Source: Pseudobowmanella zhangzhouensis
Lineage (GTDB): Bacteria; Pseudomonadota; Gammaproteobacteria; Enterobacterales; Alteromonadaceae
Length of the DNA: 64,000 bases
Reading direction: 5' to 3'
Assembly (NCBI RefSeq): GCF_042662685.1
Contig: NZ_JBHSYO010000002.1
Location: 372,001 to 436,000 of the forward strand
A program made the translations under genes and the position numbers. The notes beneath the pieces are model-generated. The model was not told the DNA's origin and searched no databases. It saw nothing but the letters and a program-made list of their open reading frames with translations. Positions 41,540 to 49,742 of this stretch are shown here, piece by piece. Numbering within the stretch: position 1 is the stretch's first letter; the number at the start of each line of letters is the position of its first letter.

Positions 41540-42991
41540 TTACACGTTGTAGGTTGAGGAGGCGGTATCGCCACCGCGACCTGTCCAATTGGTGTGGAAA
41601 AACTCACCACGGGGACGGTCCAAACGCTCATAGGTGTGGGCGCCAAAGTAGTCACGTTGTGCCTGTAACAGGTTGGCCGGTAACCGTGCATGGCGGTAGC
41701 CATCGAAATAACTCAGTGCCGCACTGAAAGTTGGCGTCGGGATACCGTTTTGCGCTGCGGTAGCCACAACGTTACGCCAGCCAGACTGAGCACTCATCAA
41801 TTTTTCGACGAAATACTCATCCACCATCAGGTTGGACAATTCTGGATTACGGTCAAACGCTTCTTTAATGTGTTGCAGGAAAGTCGAACGGATAATACAG
41901 CCACCACGCCACATCAGCGCGATACCGCCGTAATTCAGATCCCAGCCAAATTCTTTGGCCGCTTCACGCATCAACACGTAGCCTTGCGCATAGGAAACGA
42001 TTTTAGAAGCCAGCAGTGCTTTACGAATATCTTCCACAAATGCCGCTTTGTCGCCACTGAATGTTGGCTGTGGCCCACTCAGGACAGACGATGCTGCTAC
42101 ACGCTCATCTTTTTGTGCAGACAAACAACGAGCAAATACGGCTTCACCGATCAGGGTAAGCGGGACACCGTGTTCCAGTGCCGACACCGCGGTCCACTTG
42201 CCGGTACCTTTTTGACCCGCTGTATCGAGAATTTTCTCGACCAGTGGCTCACCGTCTTCTTTGTAACCGAGAATGTCACGGGTGATTTCAATCAGGTAAC
42301 TGTCCAGTTCGCCCTCATTCCAGTCCGCGAACACCTTGTGCATCTCATCGGCTGACATGCACAGCAGTTCTTTCATGATTTGATAGGCTTCGCAAATTAA
42401 TTGCATATCGCCGTATTCGATACCGTTATGTACCATTTTTACGAAATGGCCAGCGCCATCCTGCCCCACCCAGTCACAACAAGGTGTGCCATCTTCCACT
42501 TTGGCAGAAATAGCCTGAAAGATATCTTTAACTGCAGGCCAGGCCTTTGGTGACCCACCTGGCATAATGGATGGACCGGTTAATGCGCCTTCCTCGCCAC
42601 CTGATACTCCGGTGCCGATATACAGCAAACCTTTTTGTTCCAGATAGTGAGTACGACGATTTGAATCAGGGAAGTGGGTGTTGCCGCCGTCGATAATGAT
42701 ATCGCCCGGCTCAAGGTGCGGGATCAATTGCTCAATGGTATCGTCCACCGGCTGACCCGCTTTGACCATCAGCATGATCTTGCGTGGCGTTTCCAGCGAC
42801 GCGACCAGCTCTTCTATACTAAACGCGCCACGAATGCTTTTGCCTTGCGCTCGTCCTGCCAAAAACTTGCTTACTTTATCGGTTGAACGGTTATATGCCG
42901 TTACCGTAAACCCTTTACTGGCCATGTTCAGAATGAGGTTCTCCCCCATTACTGCCAGACCTACCACCGCAATGTCAGAACGCTCTTTCAT
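41540..42991 (-). CDS. gnd: 6-phosphogluconate dehydrogenase Gnd (decarboxylating)
   Basis: Oxidative pentose-phosphate pathway enzyme producing ribulose-5-phosphate and NADPH. 483 residues from ATG 42991 with AAAAGGTCGAAG upstream; twelve additional open codons before it are discarded. Rossmann GLAVMGENL at the N-terminus, IIDGGNTHFPDSNRR, catalytic VSGGEEGALTGPSIMPGG and KMVHNGIEYGDMQLI, ending YERLDRPRGEFFHTNWTGRG. Confidence 0.97.
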   Translation of the reverse strand: MKERSDIAVVGLAVMGENLILNMASKGFTVTAYNRSTDKVSKFLAGRAQGKSIRGAFSIEELVASLETPRKIMLMVKAGQPVDDTIEQLIPHLEPGDIIIDGGNTHFPDSNRRTHYLEQKGLLYIGTGVSGGEEGALTGPSIMPGGSPKAWPAVKDIFQAISAKVEDGTPCCDWVGQDGAGHFVKMVHNGIEYGDMQLICEAYQIMKELLCMSADEMHKVFADWNEGELDSYLIEITRDILGYKEDGEPLVEKILDTAGQKGTGKWTAVSALEHGVPLTLIGEAVFARCLSAQKDERVAASSVLSGPQPTFSGDKAAFVEDIRKALLASKIVSYAQGYVLMREAAKEFGWDLNYGGIALMWRGGCIIRSTFLQHIKEAFDRNPELSNLMVDEYFVEKLMSAQSGWRNVVATAAQNGIPTPTFSAALSYFDGYRHARLPANLLQAQRDYFGAHTYERLDRPRGEFFHTNWTGRGGDTASSTYNV

Positions 42992-43183
42992 CTTCGACCT
43001 TTTCACCCGTAGTCCAGAAAGTCGCATAATGTATTGTTTTAGGCGCCGATTCTCAAGCCAAATCGCGGTTTTCAGCGCAATTCGCTAAGCGTCTGTGCCC
43101 AATTTATGATGCGAGTTTGAACAATTTGTTAACCATTGAAGCCCAACTTTGTGCCTGCACAAAGGTTAGGGCAAATTTTGTAT

Positions 43184-43207
43184 AAAAAAACCCGGCGAAG
43201 CCGGGTT
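43184..43207 (-). terminator. Intrinsic terminator of the Gld-like ABC operon
   Basis: Minus strand: AACCCGGC-TTC-GCCGGG followed by TTTTTTT (43190-43184), starting nine bases below the DUF4340 gene stop. Confidence 0.9.
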
Positions 43208-43215
43208 GTTAATCG

Positions 43216-44142
43216 TTATTCCGTAAAGAAATCCTGTAACGGTTGTAACAGTGACTGTAATGCCACATCGTTTACCACAAAATAGCGCCCTTGCTGATAC
43301 GCCTGCACATCACCACTGATTTCCAGCACCACATGTTGCTCTGTTGTAGCAAAACGCCACAATTGCTGTCGCCCATCAGCAGCTATCAGGCTAAGTTCTG
43401 TCACTTCAGCGCCTTCTGGCCAGCCAGCAGAAAATTCGCTGAATTGCAGATTACCCACACTATCAAACACAGTTTGCGCGATGGTGGGGTATTTCAATTG
43501 GGCATTGTCAGGTTGGCTTAGCAACACCGCCTGGTTCTCCTGCAGTGCAATTTGCCAGCCGCCTTCGCCTATGCGCACCACCTGGCTTAATGCAAAATCA
43601 GCGGCAAGCAGATGTTTGTCCAGCCACTCTTCGGCAGACGTAGGCAAAGAAATTTGTTGGTCAATCAGATAACTTTGTTTGGCTGTCGGCAGACGCGCAT
43701 ACATACCAATACCTGCGCTGGCGCGCTTACCTAACAAAGCCTGCCAATTGGCATCGTCGCTATACAGGCCAACCAGCGTTGCTTCACTGCCCTCGTCATT
43801 GATGTCCTGCACACCAAGCCGGTAATACTGATCCTGACGGGCCGTTTTGGCTTCTTCCAATCGCGCTTCTGACAACCCCAGCAGCAGATCGGCCAATTTA
43901 TCCTGCGCGGCAGGATATTCCAGCGAGTCTGCCCACCATTGCTGGCCACGTTGACTAAAGTTAAGTGCGGGTTGCCCGGGGCGCGCCAGACTGATTCTAT
44001 TTATTTCAGTACCATGCAGCATAAGCCCCGGCAACAGAGGGCCATCCACCTGTTCCTGTTGGATTTGCTGGCTGGTGTACAGGTAATAGCCGCCCAGCCC
44101 CAGCAGGATAACCGCCAATAATCGCAGTAAATGGTTTGTCAT
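43216..44142 (-). CDS. DUF4340 domain protein
   Basis: 308 residues from ATG 44142, whose ATGA overlaps the stop of the GldG-like gene (coupled translation); the 34-codon longer frame is discarded. One N-terminal membrane anchor (LLRLLAVILLGLGGYYLYTS), then an extracytoplasmic domain with repeats of the DUF4340 type (INRISLARPGQPALNFSQRG, WWADSLEYPAAQDKLADLL). Family is regularly found behind GldG-like genes. Function unknown. Confidence 0.85.
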   Translation of the reverse strand: MTNHLLRLLAVILLGLGGYYLYTSQQIQQEQVDGPLLPGLMLHGTEINRISLARPGQPALNFSQRGQQWWADSLEYPAAQDKLADLLLGLSEARLEEAKTARQDQYYRLGVQDINDEGSEATLVGLYSDDANWQALLGKRASAGIGMYARLPTAKQSYLIDQQISLPTSAEEWLDKHLLAADFALSQVVRIGEGGWQIALQENQAVLLSQPDNAQLKYPTIAQTVFDSVGNLQFSEFSAGWPEGAEVTELSLIAADGRQQLWRFATTEQHVVLEISGDVQAYQQGRYFVVNDVALQSLLQPLQDFFTE

Positions 44143-45980
44143 TTTGCCTTTCTCCCCGCTCTGCGACGCATCATGCGCGACAGCAACCACAGGATACTTA
44201 CCAATAACACTGGAGCCACAGCGATATTCAGTACTTTCAGCCACATGCCGAGTATCTCAATATCTTTATCCAGTTGATGGCGCACTTCACGTAACTCTTT
44301 TCGGATCTCAATTTTCTTATCGAGAAACTGATCAACCGCAGCCTGTTGTTCCGGGCTCAGAATCAATGCGCCACCTTCGGCCTGTTGCGCCTGCAGTCCG
44401 GCTAACTGCTGCTCGGTTTGCGCCAGCTCATCCTGCAATCGTTGTTCCTGAGCGCGGAATGATTGCTCTGCTTTGACGGTCAATGCCTGCACCACTTCAA
44501 ACGGACGCGCATAGGTGCCGCGCCCGCGTACACTGATCAACGCATTACTGCCGCCGAGGTTTTCCACCGCATTGGTAACAAAATCACCGTTATTCGCGAA
44601 TGGAGTAAACACATTCTGGCCGAAAAAGTTTGCCTGACTGCCCCAGAAGCGATCGGTCAGGAGGTCAGTGTCTGCCACCACAATCAGGTTGATCGCCGCC
44701 CCTTTGCTTAACCATGGAGACTGCCATTCCACACCTTCCGGTATGCTGGTAAAAGCAGAATTCGCCTTGCCATGAATGCGTGCGGCCAGCGTATAGCGCT
44801 GTTGCTGATCGTCAAATGCGCGCGCAAGCTCGGCGACATCGCGCAACTGTCCATATCGCGGGGCATCAATCGTCGCGGCATGCACAGAGCTTTGCAGTAA
44901 TGGCGTGAAGCTGCTCTCGGCTCCTTGCTGCTTATTCAGCACGCCAAATGACGCGCCGTTAATTACCTGCAGCCCTGCGGTCGTGATGTCATCCACATCC
45001 AGGCTATCACCGGTCAGGCCCACATAACCAAGATGTCGCTCAACCCCATTTTGCGTGCGGATCTCCAACCCGTTCTGGGCATCCAACAACACCGCATTGG
45101 GATCAAACGATACGCCCCAGGCAGCAAGCAGCGATGCCAATGGGTTTTCAGCGGCAGGCGGGGCAAACATCGCCATGGGATCCGACTCAGCCACAGGATC
45201 CAAAAACAACATGGCCTTACCACCAGCCAGAACATACTGGTCAATGGCGACCAGTAACGCCTCCGAGTAACCTTTCGGCGCCACCAACATCAGCACATCA
45301 GTCTCTTCCGGAATGGATTGAGCGTCGTTACCGAGGGTTTCAACCTCGTATAGCTGCTCCAACTGGGTAAATAACACCCAGGCAGGATCGAATCGACCGG
45401 ACATAGGATTTTGTCCACCGTTTACCGGCAGGTCGGTAATCACGGTGACATGCACGGGCTTAGGATCACTGAGCTTATGCAGCAGTTTACTGATTTCGTA
45501 TTCTAAAAAACGCTCCTGTTGCAGATCGAAAAACGCGACCACCGCCTGCTCGTCATAGGCGTTGCGTCCGGCCAGCCCCAGATAAATGGCATCACCGGCG
45601 GCACCAATGCTGGCTGCGGTCAGGCCAAACTCGTCCGCTTGATCTTCCGCTTCTGAAAACGGCTCAGGATCGACCTTGTGCAGAATAATCTTGCCATCGG
45701 CGGTACTGGCGTATTCTTCCAGCAAGCTATACACGCGATTGGCGTAATTGCGTAACTGGGTCATGCCTGTGGAGGCTTTATCCGAATAGAAAAAATACAG
45801 GTTAACCGGTTCATCGATATCCGCCACGATGGCCTTACTGCCGGCAGATAACGAGTAAATCTGCTGCTCGGTTAAATCCAGACGGGTATCTTTTAAAAAG
45901 GTGTTGTTGAGTAACACCAGCACTGCAAACGCCAGTGCCAGCAACACAAATGTCAGTGAGCGAGAGAGAATCGTTAACAT
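44139..45980 (-). CDS. GldG-like ABC-associated membrane protein
   Basis: 613 residues from ATG 45980, with AAGG nine bases upstream. N-terminal span (LTFVLLALAFAVLVLLNNTF), a long extracytoplasmic domain of the ABC-type uncharacterised transport family (DTRLDLTEQQIYSLSAGSKA, YEISKLLHKLSDPKPVHVTV, LVIAPKG-like LVAPKGYSEALLVAIDQYVL, GGKAMLFLDPVAESDPM), a coiled coil rich in Gln (about 505-580) and a C-terminal span near the end followed by RMMRRRAGRKAK. Works with the permease and ATPase encoded just upstream; cargo unknown. Confidence 0.85.
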   Translation of the reverse strand: MLTILSRSLTFVLLALAFAVLVLLNNTFLKDTRLDLTEQQIYSLSAGSKAIVADIDEPVNLYFFYSDKASTGMTQLRNYANRVYSLLEEYASTADGKIILHKVDPEPFSEAEDQADEFGLTAASIGAAGDAIYLGLAGRNAYDEQAVVAFFDLQQERFLEYEISKLLHKLSDPKPVHVTVITDLPVNGGQNPMSGRFDPAWVLFTQLEQLYEVETLGNDAQSIPEETDVLMLVAPKGYSEALLVAIDQYVLAGGKAMLFLDPVAESDPMAMFAPPAAENPLASLLAAWGVSFDPNAVLLDAQNGLEIRTQNGVERHLGYVGLTGDSLDVDDITTAGLQVINGASFGVLNKQQGAESSFTPLLQSSVHAATIDAPRYGQLRDVAELARAFDDQQQRYTLAARIHGKANSAFTSIPEGVEWQSPWLSKGAAINLIVVADTDLLTDRFWGSQANFFGQNVFTPFANNGDFVTNAVENLGGSNALISVRGRGTYARPFEVVQALTVKAEQSFRAQEQRLQDELAQTEQQLAGLQAQQAEGGALILSPEQQAAVDQFLDKKIEIRKELREVRHQLDKDIEILGMWLKVLNIAVAPVLLVSILWLLSRMMRRRAGRKAK

Positions 45981-45981
45981 C

Positions 45982-46716
45982 TTATTCGGCCTTCTTGTGC
46001 TCAATCACTAAACGCCCGGCGTATAACCACACCAGCGCCACCAAAACAAAATAGCCCACATCATTTAACGCAATCACGCCTTTGGCCATCGCATCAAAAT
46101 GGCTGAGGAAGCTAAAACTAGCGAGGGTATCCAACACCAGAACCGGGAGCACATCGTTAAACGCATTGAGGATGAGCCCACTGCCACTTAGCACAAACAG
46201 AAAACACACCACCACGGCGAGGATAAAGGCAATCACCTGAGATTTAGATAGTGCCGACATACACATACCGATGGCCAGAAACGCGCCTGACATCAGCCAG
46301 CTACCTAGATACGCAGCCAGAATAATGCCGTTATCCGGATTACCCAGATAATTTACTGTTAGCCAAAGTGGGAAGGTCAGTGCCAATGCCAGTCCTAACA
46401 CCAGCCAGGCCGCGAGAAACTTACCCAGCATAGCCTGCCACACTGAAATCGGCAGGGTCATCAACAATTCAATGCTGCCGCTCTTGCGCTCTTCAGACCA
46501 ACTACGCATGGCCATCGCTGGCACCAAAAACAGATACAACCAGGGATGAAAATTAAAAAACGGTAATAAATCCGCCTGGCCACGCTCGTATAAGCTGCCA
46601 AAGCTAAAGGTAAATACCGCACTCAAACTTAAGAAGATGGCGATAAATACGTACGCTACCGGTGTCGCAAAAAAGCTGCTGAATTCACGGCGCAGAATAA
46701 TCAGGGTATTGCCCAT
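45982..46716 (-). CDS. ABC transporter permease (GldF-like, ABC-2 type)
   Basis: 244 residues with six predicted spans: AYVFIAIFLSLSAVFTFSF, FFNFHPWLYLFLVPAMAM, LAAWLVLGLALALTFPLWL, AYLGSWLMSGAFLAIGMCM, VIAFILAVVVCFLFVLSGSG, and VGYFVLVALVWLYAGRLVI. The RSWSEERKSGSIELLMTLPI segment after the second span is typical of ABC-2 exporters of the GldF/NosY type. Starts one base after the ATPase stop. Confidence 0.9.
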   Translation of the reverse strand: MGNTLIILRREFSSFFATPVAYVFIAIFLSLSAVFTFSFGSLYERGQADLLPFFNFHPWLYLFLVPAMAMRSWSEERKSGSIELLMTLPISVWQAMLGKFLAAWLVLGLALALTFPLWLTVNYLGNPDNGIILAAYLGSWLMSGAFLAIGMCMSALSKSQVIAFILAVVVCFLFVLSGSGLILNAFNDVLPVLVLDTLASFSFLSHFDAMAKGVIALNDVGYFVLVALVWLYAGRLVIEHKKAE

Positions 46717-46717
46717 T

Positions 46718-47635
46718 TTAGTTTGCCTCCATGGTTAACTGGCGAAATACATCATCCAAACGCCCTTGCTCCGCATACAGGGTATCGATAGGCAAGCCAT
46801 GATCCTGAATGTAGTGAGACACCAACGGCAAAATATCCTGTTCATTCGCTGGAAACAGTGTCACCCGCCCAGTGCGACGATCCACCTCAAAACTCTCTAC
46901 GCATAACATGCTGGTCAAGCCACTAATATCTGTAAGATGTTCAAAATGCACGGTAACCGCTTTGTGGTAACGGGACTGGCGTTGCAATGCCTCCGGCGTG
47001 CCGTCGAAGTGTAATTGGCCATCGGCAATAATCATGGCGCGATTACAAACGGCAGTGACTTCTTCGAGGATATGAGTGGAGATAATCACAATTTTATCCT
47101 GCGACAGATTCTGGATCAGCTCGCGTACCTGATGTTTCTGATTAGGATCCAACCCGTCGGTTGGCTCATCGAGGATAAGGATGGCTGGGTCATGAATAAT
47201 CGCCTGCGCCAGTCCAACCCGACGTTTAAACCCTTTAGATAAATGCTCAATCTGGCGATCGAGCATATCCTGTAACTCAACCTGCTCAACGACCTTGTCG
47301 ATACGTGCCTGCTTATCTTTGCCAAGGCCGCGAATGTCGGCAATAAAATGCAAAAACTGTAACACCGTCATATCGTTGTATGCCGGTGCACCTTCCGGTA
47401 AGTAACCAATTTGCTGTTGAATGGCGACACGCTTGTCTGCGATGTTCAACCCGTTGATCTCAATCTGCCCACTGCTGGGGGTTAAAAAACCGGTGAGCAT
47501 TTTCATGGTGGTAGATTTACCCGCACCGTTCGGCCCCAGAAACCCGACAATATCACCGGGCTGGACCTCAAACGACAACTGGTCAACGGCGGTAAATCCA
47601 CCAAAGGATTTAGTTAACTGCTTTACTGAAATCAT
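46718..47635 (-). CDS. ABC transporter ATP-binding protein (GldA-like)
   Basis: 305-residue ATPase: Walker A GPNGAGKST (about 34-42), Q-loop YLPEGAPAY, signature LSKGFKRRVGLA, Walker B ILILDEPTDGLD, and switch His in IISTHILEEV. The C-terminal extension of about 85 residues is usual for ABC-2 export ATPases. First gene of the four-gene operon that ends at the 43184-43207 terminator. Confidence 0.93.
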   Translation of the reverse strand: MISVKQLTKSFGGFTAVDQLSFEVQPGDIVGFLGPNGAGKSTTMKMLTGFLTPSSGQIEINGLNIADKRVAIQQQIGYLPEGAPAYNDMTVLQFLHFIADIRGLGKDKQARIDKVVEQVELQDMLDRQIEHLSKGFKRRVGLAQAIIHDPAILILDEPTDGLDPNQKHQVRELIQNLSQDKIVIISTHILEEVTAVCNRAMIIADGQLHFDGTPEALQRQSRYHKAVTVHFEHLTDISGLTSMLCVESFEVDRRTGRVTLFPANEQDILPLVSHYIQDHGLPIDTLYAEQGRLDDVFRQLTMEAN

Positions 47636-47795
47636 GTCTTCCTCTGAATATCAGTGTTGTTCCGGCTTGTCCGCTCGCACATCTATATGGCGGCGGTAGA
47701 TGGGAATTCAAGCAATAAAGAGTGGCTATGCTACCAGTTAGTTCGCCAAATGCTGTGATTATTTAACGCTGTTTGTCAGGCACTGGTCGAGAGCC

Positions 47796-47822
47796 AAAAA
47801 AAACGCCCGAAAATCGGGCGTT
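47796..47822 (-). terminator. Orphan minus-strand intrinsic terminator
   Basis: AACGCCCGA (47802-47810) / TCGGGCGTT (47814-47822), nine pairs, followed on the minus strand by a run of T. No minus-strand protein gene lies to its right until ybiT, which ends 1.9 kb away and has its own terminator; the plus-strand reading lacks a T tract. Confidence 0.8.
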
Positions 47823-47925
47823 GGGGAACGTGTTCCAAATGGGAAAAATTGTTAAGTCATGTCACAATCAACCGTTACTATGGTACGCAGATTCGTGCTG
47901 AGACTTAATCATTAATTACGGATAA
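47796..47925 (-). ncRNA. Possible small RNA ending at the orphan terminator
   Basis: The 47636-47947 gap holds no open frame of note. On the minus strand about 100 nt run into a strong terminator, with a small GGAAC/GTTCC hairpin just before it and an unpaired A/U-rich stretch (ACTTAACAATTTTTCCC), the layout of an Hfq-type small RNA. The promoter is not clear: a TTGCAA lies near 47935. Only the terminator is solid; the start coordinate is a guess. Confidence 0.3.
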
Positions 47926-47947
47926 TTTGTTGCAAACTATTTCAAAT

Positions 47948-48646
47948 ATGACACCAATATCCCCGATCGCGCTGATATCTACCCCGTATAAAGAGAAGTT
48001 CGCCATTCCACGCCAACCCAATCTGGTCAGTGACGTATTAGGGGAACTGCATTTCTGTGCAGGATTCGATGATGCCAATATGTTGCGGGGCATCGAGCAA
48101 TTCAGCCACCTGTGGTTAATTTTTTCGTTTCATGCCACCGCATCACAAGGCTGGAGCCCAACGGTGCGCCCGCCACGCTTAGGTGGCAATGAGAAAGTCG
48201 GCGTGTTTGCCACCCGTTCTACTTTCAGGCCCAATGGCCTCGGCTTATCGGTGGTGAAAAATGAAGGCATCGTCAAGCAGCAAGGAAAAACCGTGCTGCG
48301 CGTCAGTGGCATGGATTTGCTCGATGGCACACCAATCATAGATATCAAGCCTTACGTGCCTTACGCCGATAGCATTGCTGACGCCAGCGGCGGCTTTGCC
48401 CCCGATGCCCCCGAGCAATTGCCGGTGACCTTTAGCAGCGCAGCCACCACCCAAATAAACGGGGTACAAAAGACCTATCCACAATTGCAGCAAGTGATTG
48501 CAGCTGTACTTAGCCAGGATCCCCGCCCCGCCTACAAAAAAGGCCAGGTGGATGACAAGGTCTATGGTGTGGCTTTGTATGATTTTAATATTCGCTGGCG
48601 GGTCGGTGCTAATGGCATTGAGGTGCTTGAGATCGAAAAAGCCTGA
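47948..48646 (+). CDS. trmO: tRNA (t6A37) N6-methyltransferase TrmO (TsaA)
   Basis: SAM-dependent enzyme that methylates t6A37 of tRNA-Thr. 232 residues from ATG 47948 (E. coli 235). The N-terminal beta barrel shows IALISTPYKEKFAIPRQPNL, IEQFSHLWLIFSFH, and VGVFATRSTFRPNGLGLSVV; later GMDLLDGTPIIDIKPYVPYAD. C-terminal domain about 150-232 with DPRPAYKKGQVDDKVYGVAL. A TTG seven codons upstream is an alternative start. Confidence 0.95.
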   Translation: MTPISPIALISTPYKEKFAIPRQPNLVSDVLGELHFCAGFDDANMLRGIEQFSHLWLIFSFHATASQGWSPTVRPPRLGGNEKVGVFATRSTFRPNGLGLSVVKNEGIVKQQGKTVLRVSGMDLLDGTPIIDIKPYVPYADSIADASGGFAPDAPEQLPVTFSSAATTQINGVQKTYPQLQQVIAAVLSQDPRPAYKKGQVDDKVYGVALYDFNIRWRVGANGIEVLEIEKA

Positions 48647-48863
48647 ATTCCTACGAAACAGTGAATAACAAGCAGTAGGCCGCTCAGTCGGCCATCATCT
48701 CTTGGTCTTATCTTGGGATGAAAGACTGATAACTACCAGTTCAGCACAGCAAAAACTCGGACTGTGCCGACCAAATACAAATTGAAACACGAAATCAGTT
48801 CAGACCGCAGCGTGATTTGTATACCCTATGCGCCATTAAAAACATTCAGAGCCGTAAAAACCT

Positions 48864-49643
48864 GTGAAAAAGACCACCCTCGCATTACTTGCCACAGCTG
48901 CATTAAGTTTTCATACCAGTGCCACCGTCGTCGAAATCCGCACTAACATGGGCACCATCACAGTTAACTTGTTTGATGAAGATACCCCGAAAAGTGTCGA
49001 AAATTTTCTCGAATATGTCACTTCCGGCGCCTATGCCAATAACGTAGTGCATCGTCTTGAACCCAGTTTTGTCATTCAGGCCGGCGGATTTAGCTACCAC
49101 AATGCGTTGCCACTGGATGTGGTGGCCACAGGAACTCCGGTTATCAATGAACCGGAATTATCCAATGTCCGCGGTACGATCGCGATGGCAAAGCAAGGAG
49201 GCAATGCAAACAGTGCCACCTCTCAATGGTTCATAAACTTAAAAGACAATAGCGCCAATCTGGATGTGCAAAACGGTGGTTTTACCGTTTTTGGACAGGT
49301 CATCGGCGATGGCATGGATGTGGTTGATGCCATCAGTGCTCTGCCACGTTTTAATATGGGGGGCGCGGCGAGCTCCATTCCATTACGAAACTACACTGCA
49401 GAAGATGGAAGTAACGGCAAAGATCCGACAGATGAAAACTTTGTGTTGATTACCGATATCGTCGTCACTGATGCCTCAACGGTCACCAACCCTGATTTAA
49501 ATCCAAAGCCTAATACGCTGATTAAAGCCACGTCGCCATCAAACGGCAGCTCATCTGGCGGCAGTATCAACCCCTTGGTTCTTTTCCTGCTGGCAGCAGG
49601 TGCTGCATGGGCACGACGCTGTAACTGGTTGGCTAAGCGCTAA
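48864..49643 (+). CDS. Exported peptidyl-prolyl isomerase (cyclophilin) with C-terminal sorting tail
   Basis: 259 residues from GTG 48864; signal peptide MKKTTLALLATAALSFHTSA. Cyclophilin domain about 22-195: EIRTNMGTITVNLFDEDTPK, VVHRLEPSFVIQAGG, MAKQGGNANSATSQWFINL, FTVFGQVIGDGMDVVDAI. After a Ser/Gly-rich linker comes SSGGSINPLVLFLLAAGAA followed by WARRCNW: GG-S, a hydrophobic span and a basic end, as in GlyGly-CTERM signals handled by rhombosortase. Such a tail suggests surface or secreted delivery, unusual for a cyclophilin. No rhombosortase gene is in the window. Confidence 0.88.
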   Translation: MKKTTLALLATAALSFHTSATVVEIRTNMGTITVNLFDEDTPKSVENFLEYVTSGAYANNVVHRLEPSFVIQAGGFSYHNALPLDVVATGTPVINEPELSNVRGTIAMAKQGGNANSATSQWFINLKDNSANLDVQNGGFTVFGQVIGDGMDVVDAISALPRFNMGGAASSIPLRNYTAEDGSNGKDPTDENFVLITDIVVTDASTVTNPDLNPKPNTLIKATSPSNGSSSGGSINPLVLFLLAAGAAWARRCNWLAKR

Positions 49644-49693
49644 ATCCGGATATTGTGCAGGTAGCCAGGCTACATACTGACTGCAACCAACAC

Positions 49694-49722
49694 AAAAAAA
49701 CGCCGCATATGCGGCGTTTTTT
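49694..49722. terminator. Bidirectional terminator between the cyclophilin gene and ybiT
   Basis: AACGCCGCATATGCGGCGTT is a perfect palindrome flanked by A7 and T6; serves both convergent genes. Confidence 0.9.
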
Positions 49723-49742
49723 AATCTGGCATGACCCAACTC

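Noticed and set aside
48647..48863. Small gene or RNA between trmO and the cyclophilin gene
   Set aside because: Only a short GGCC inverted repeat is present, with no T tract and no supported frame.
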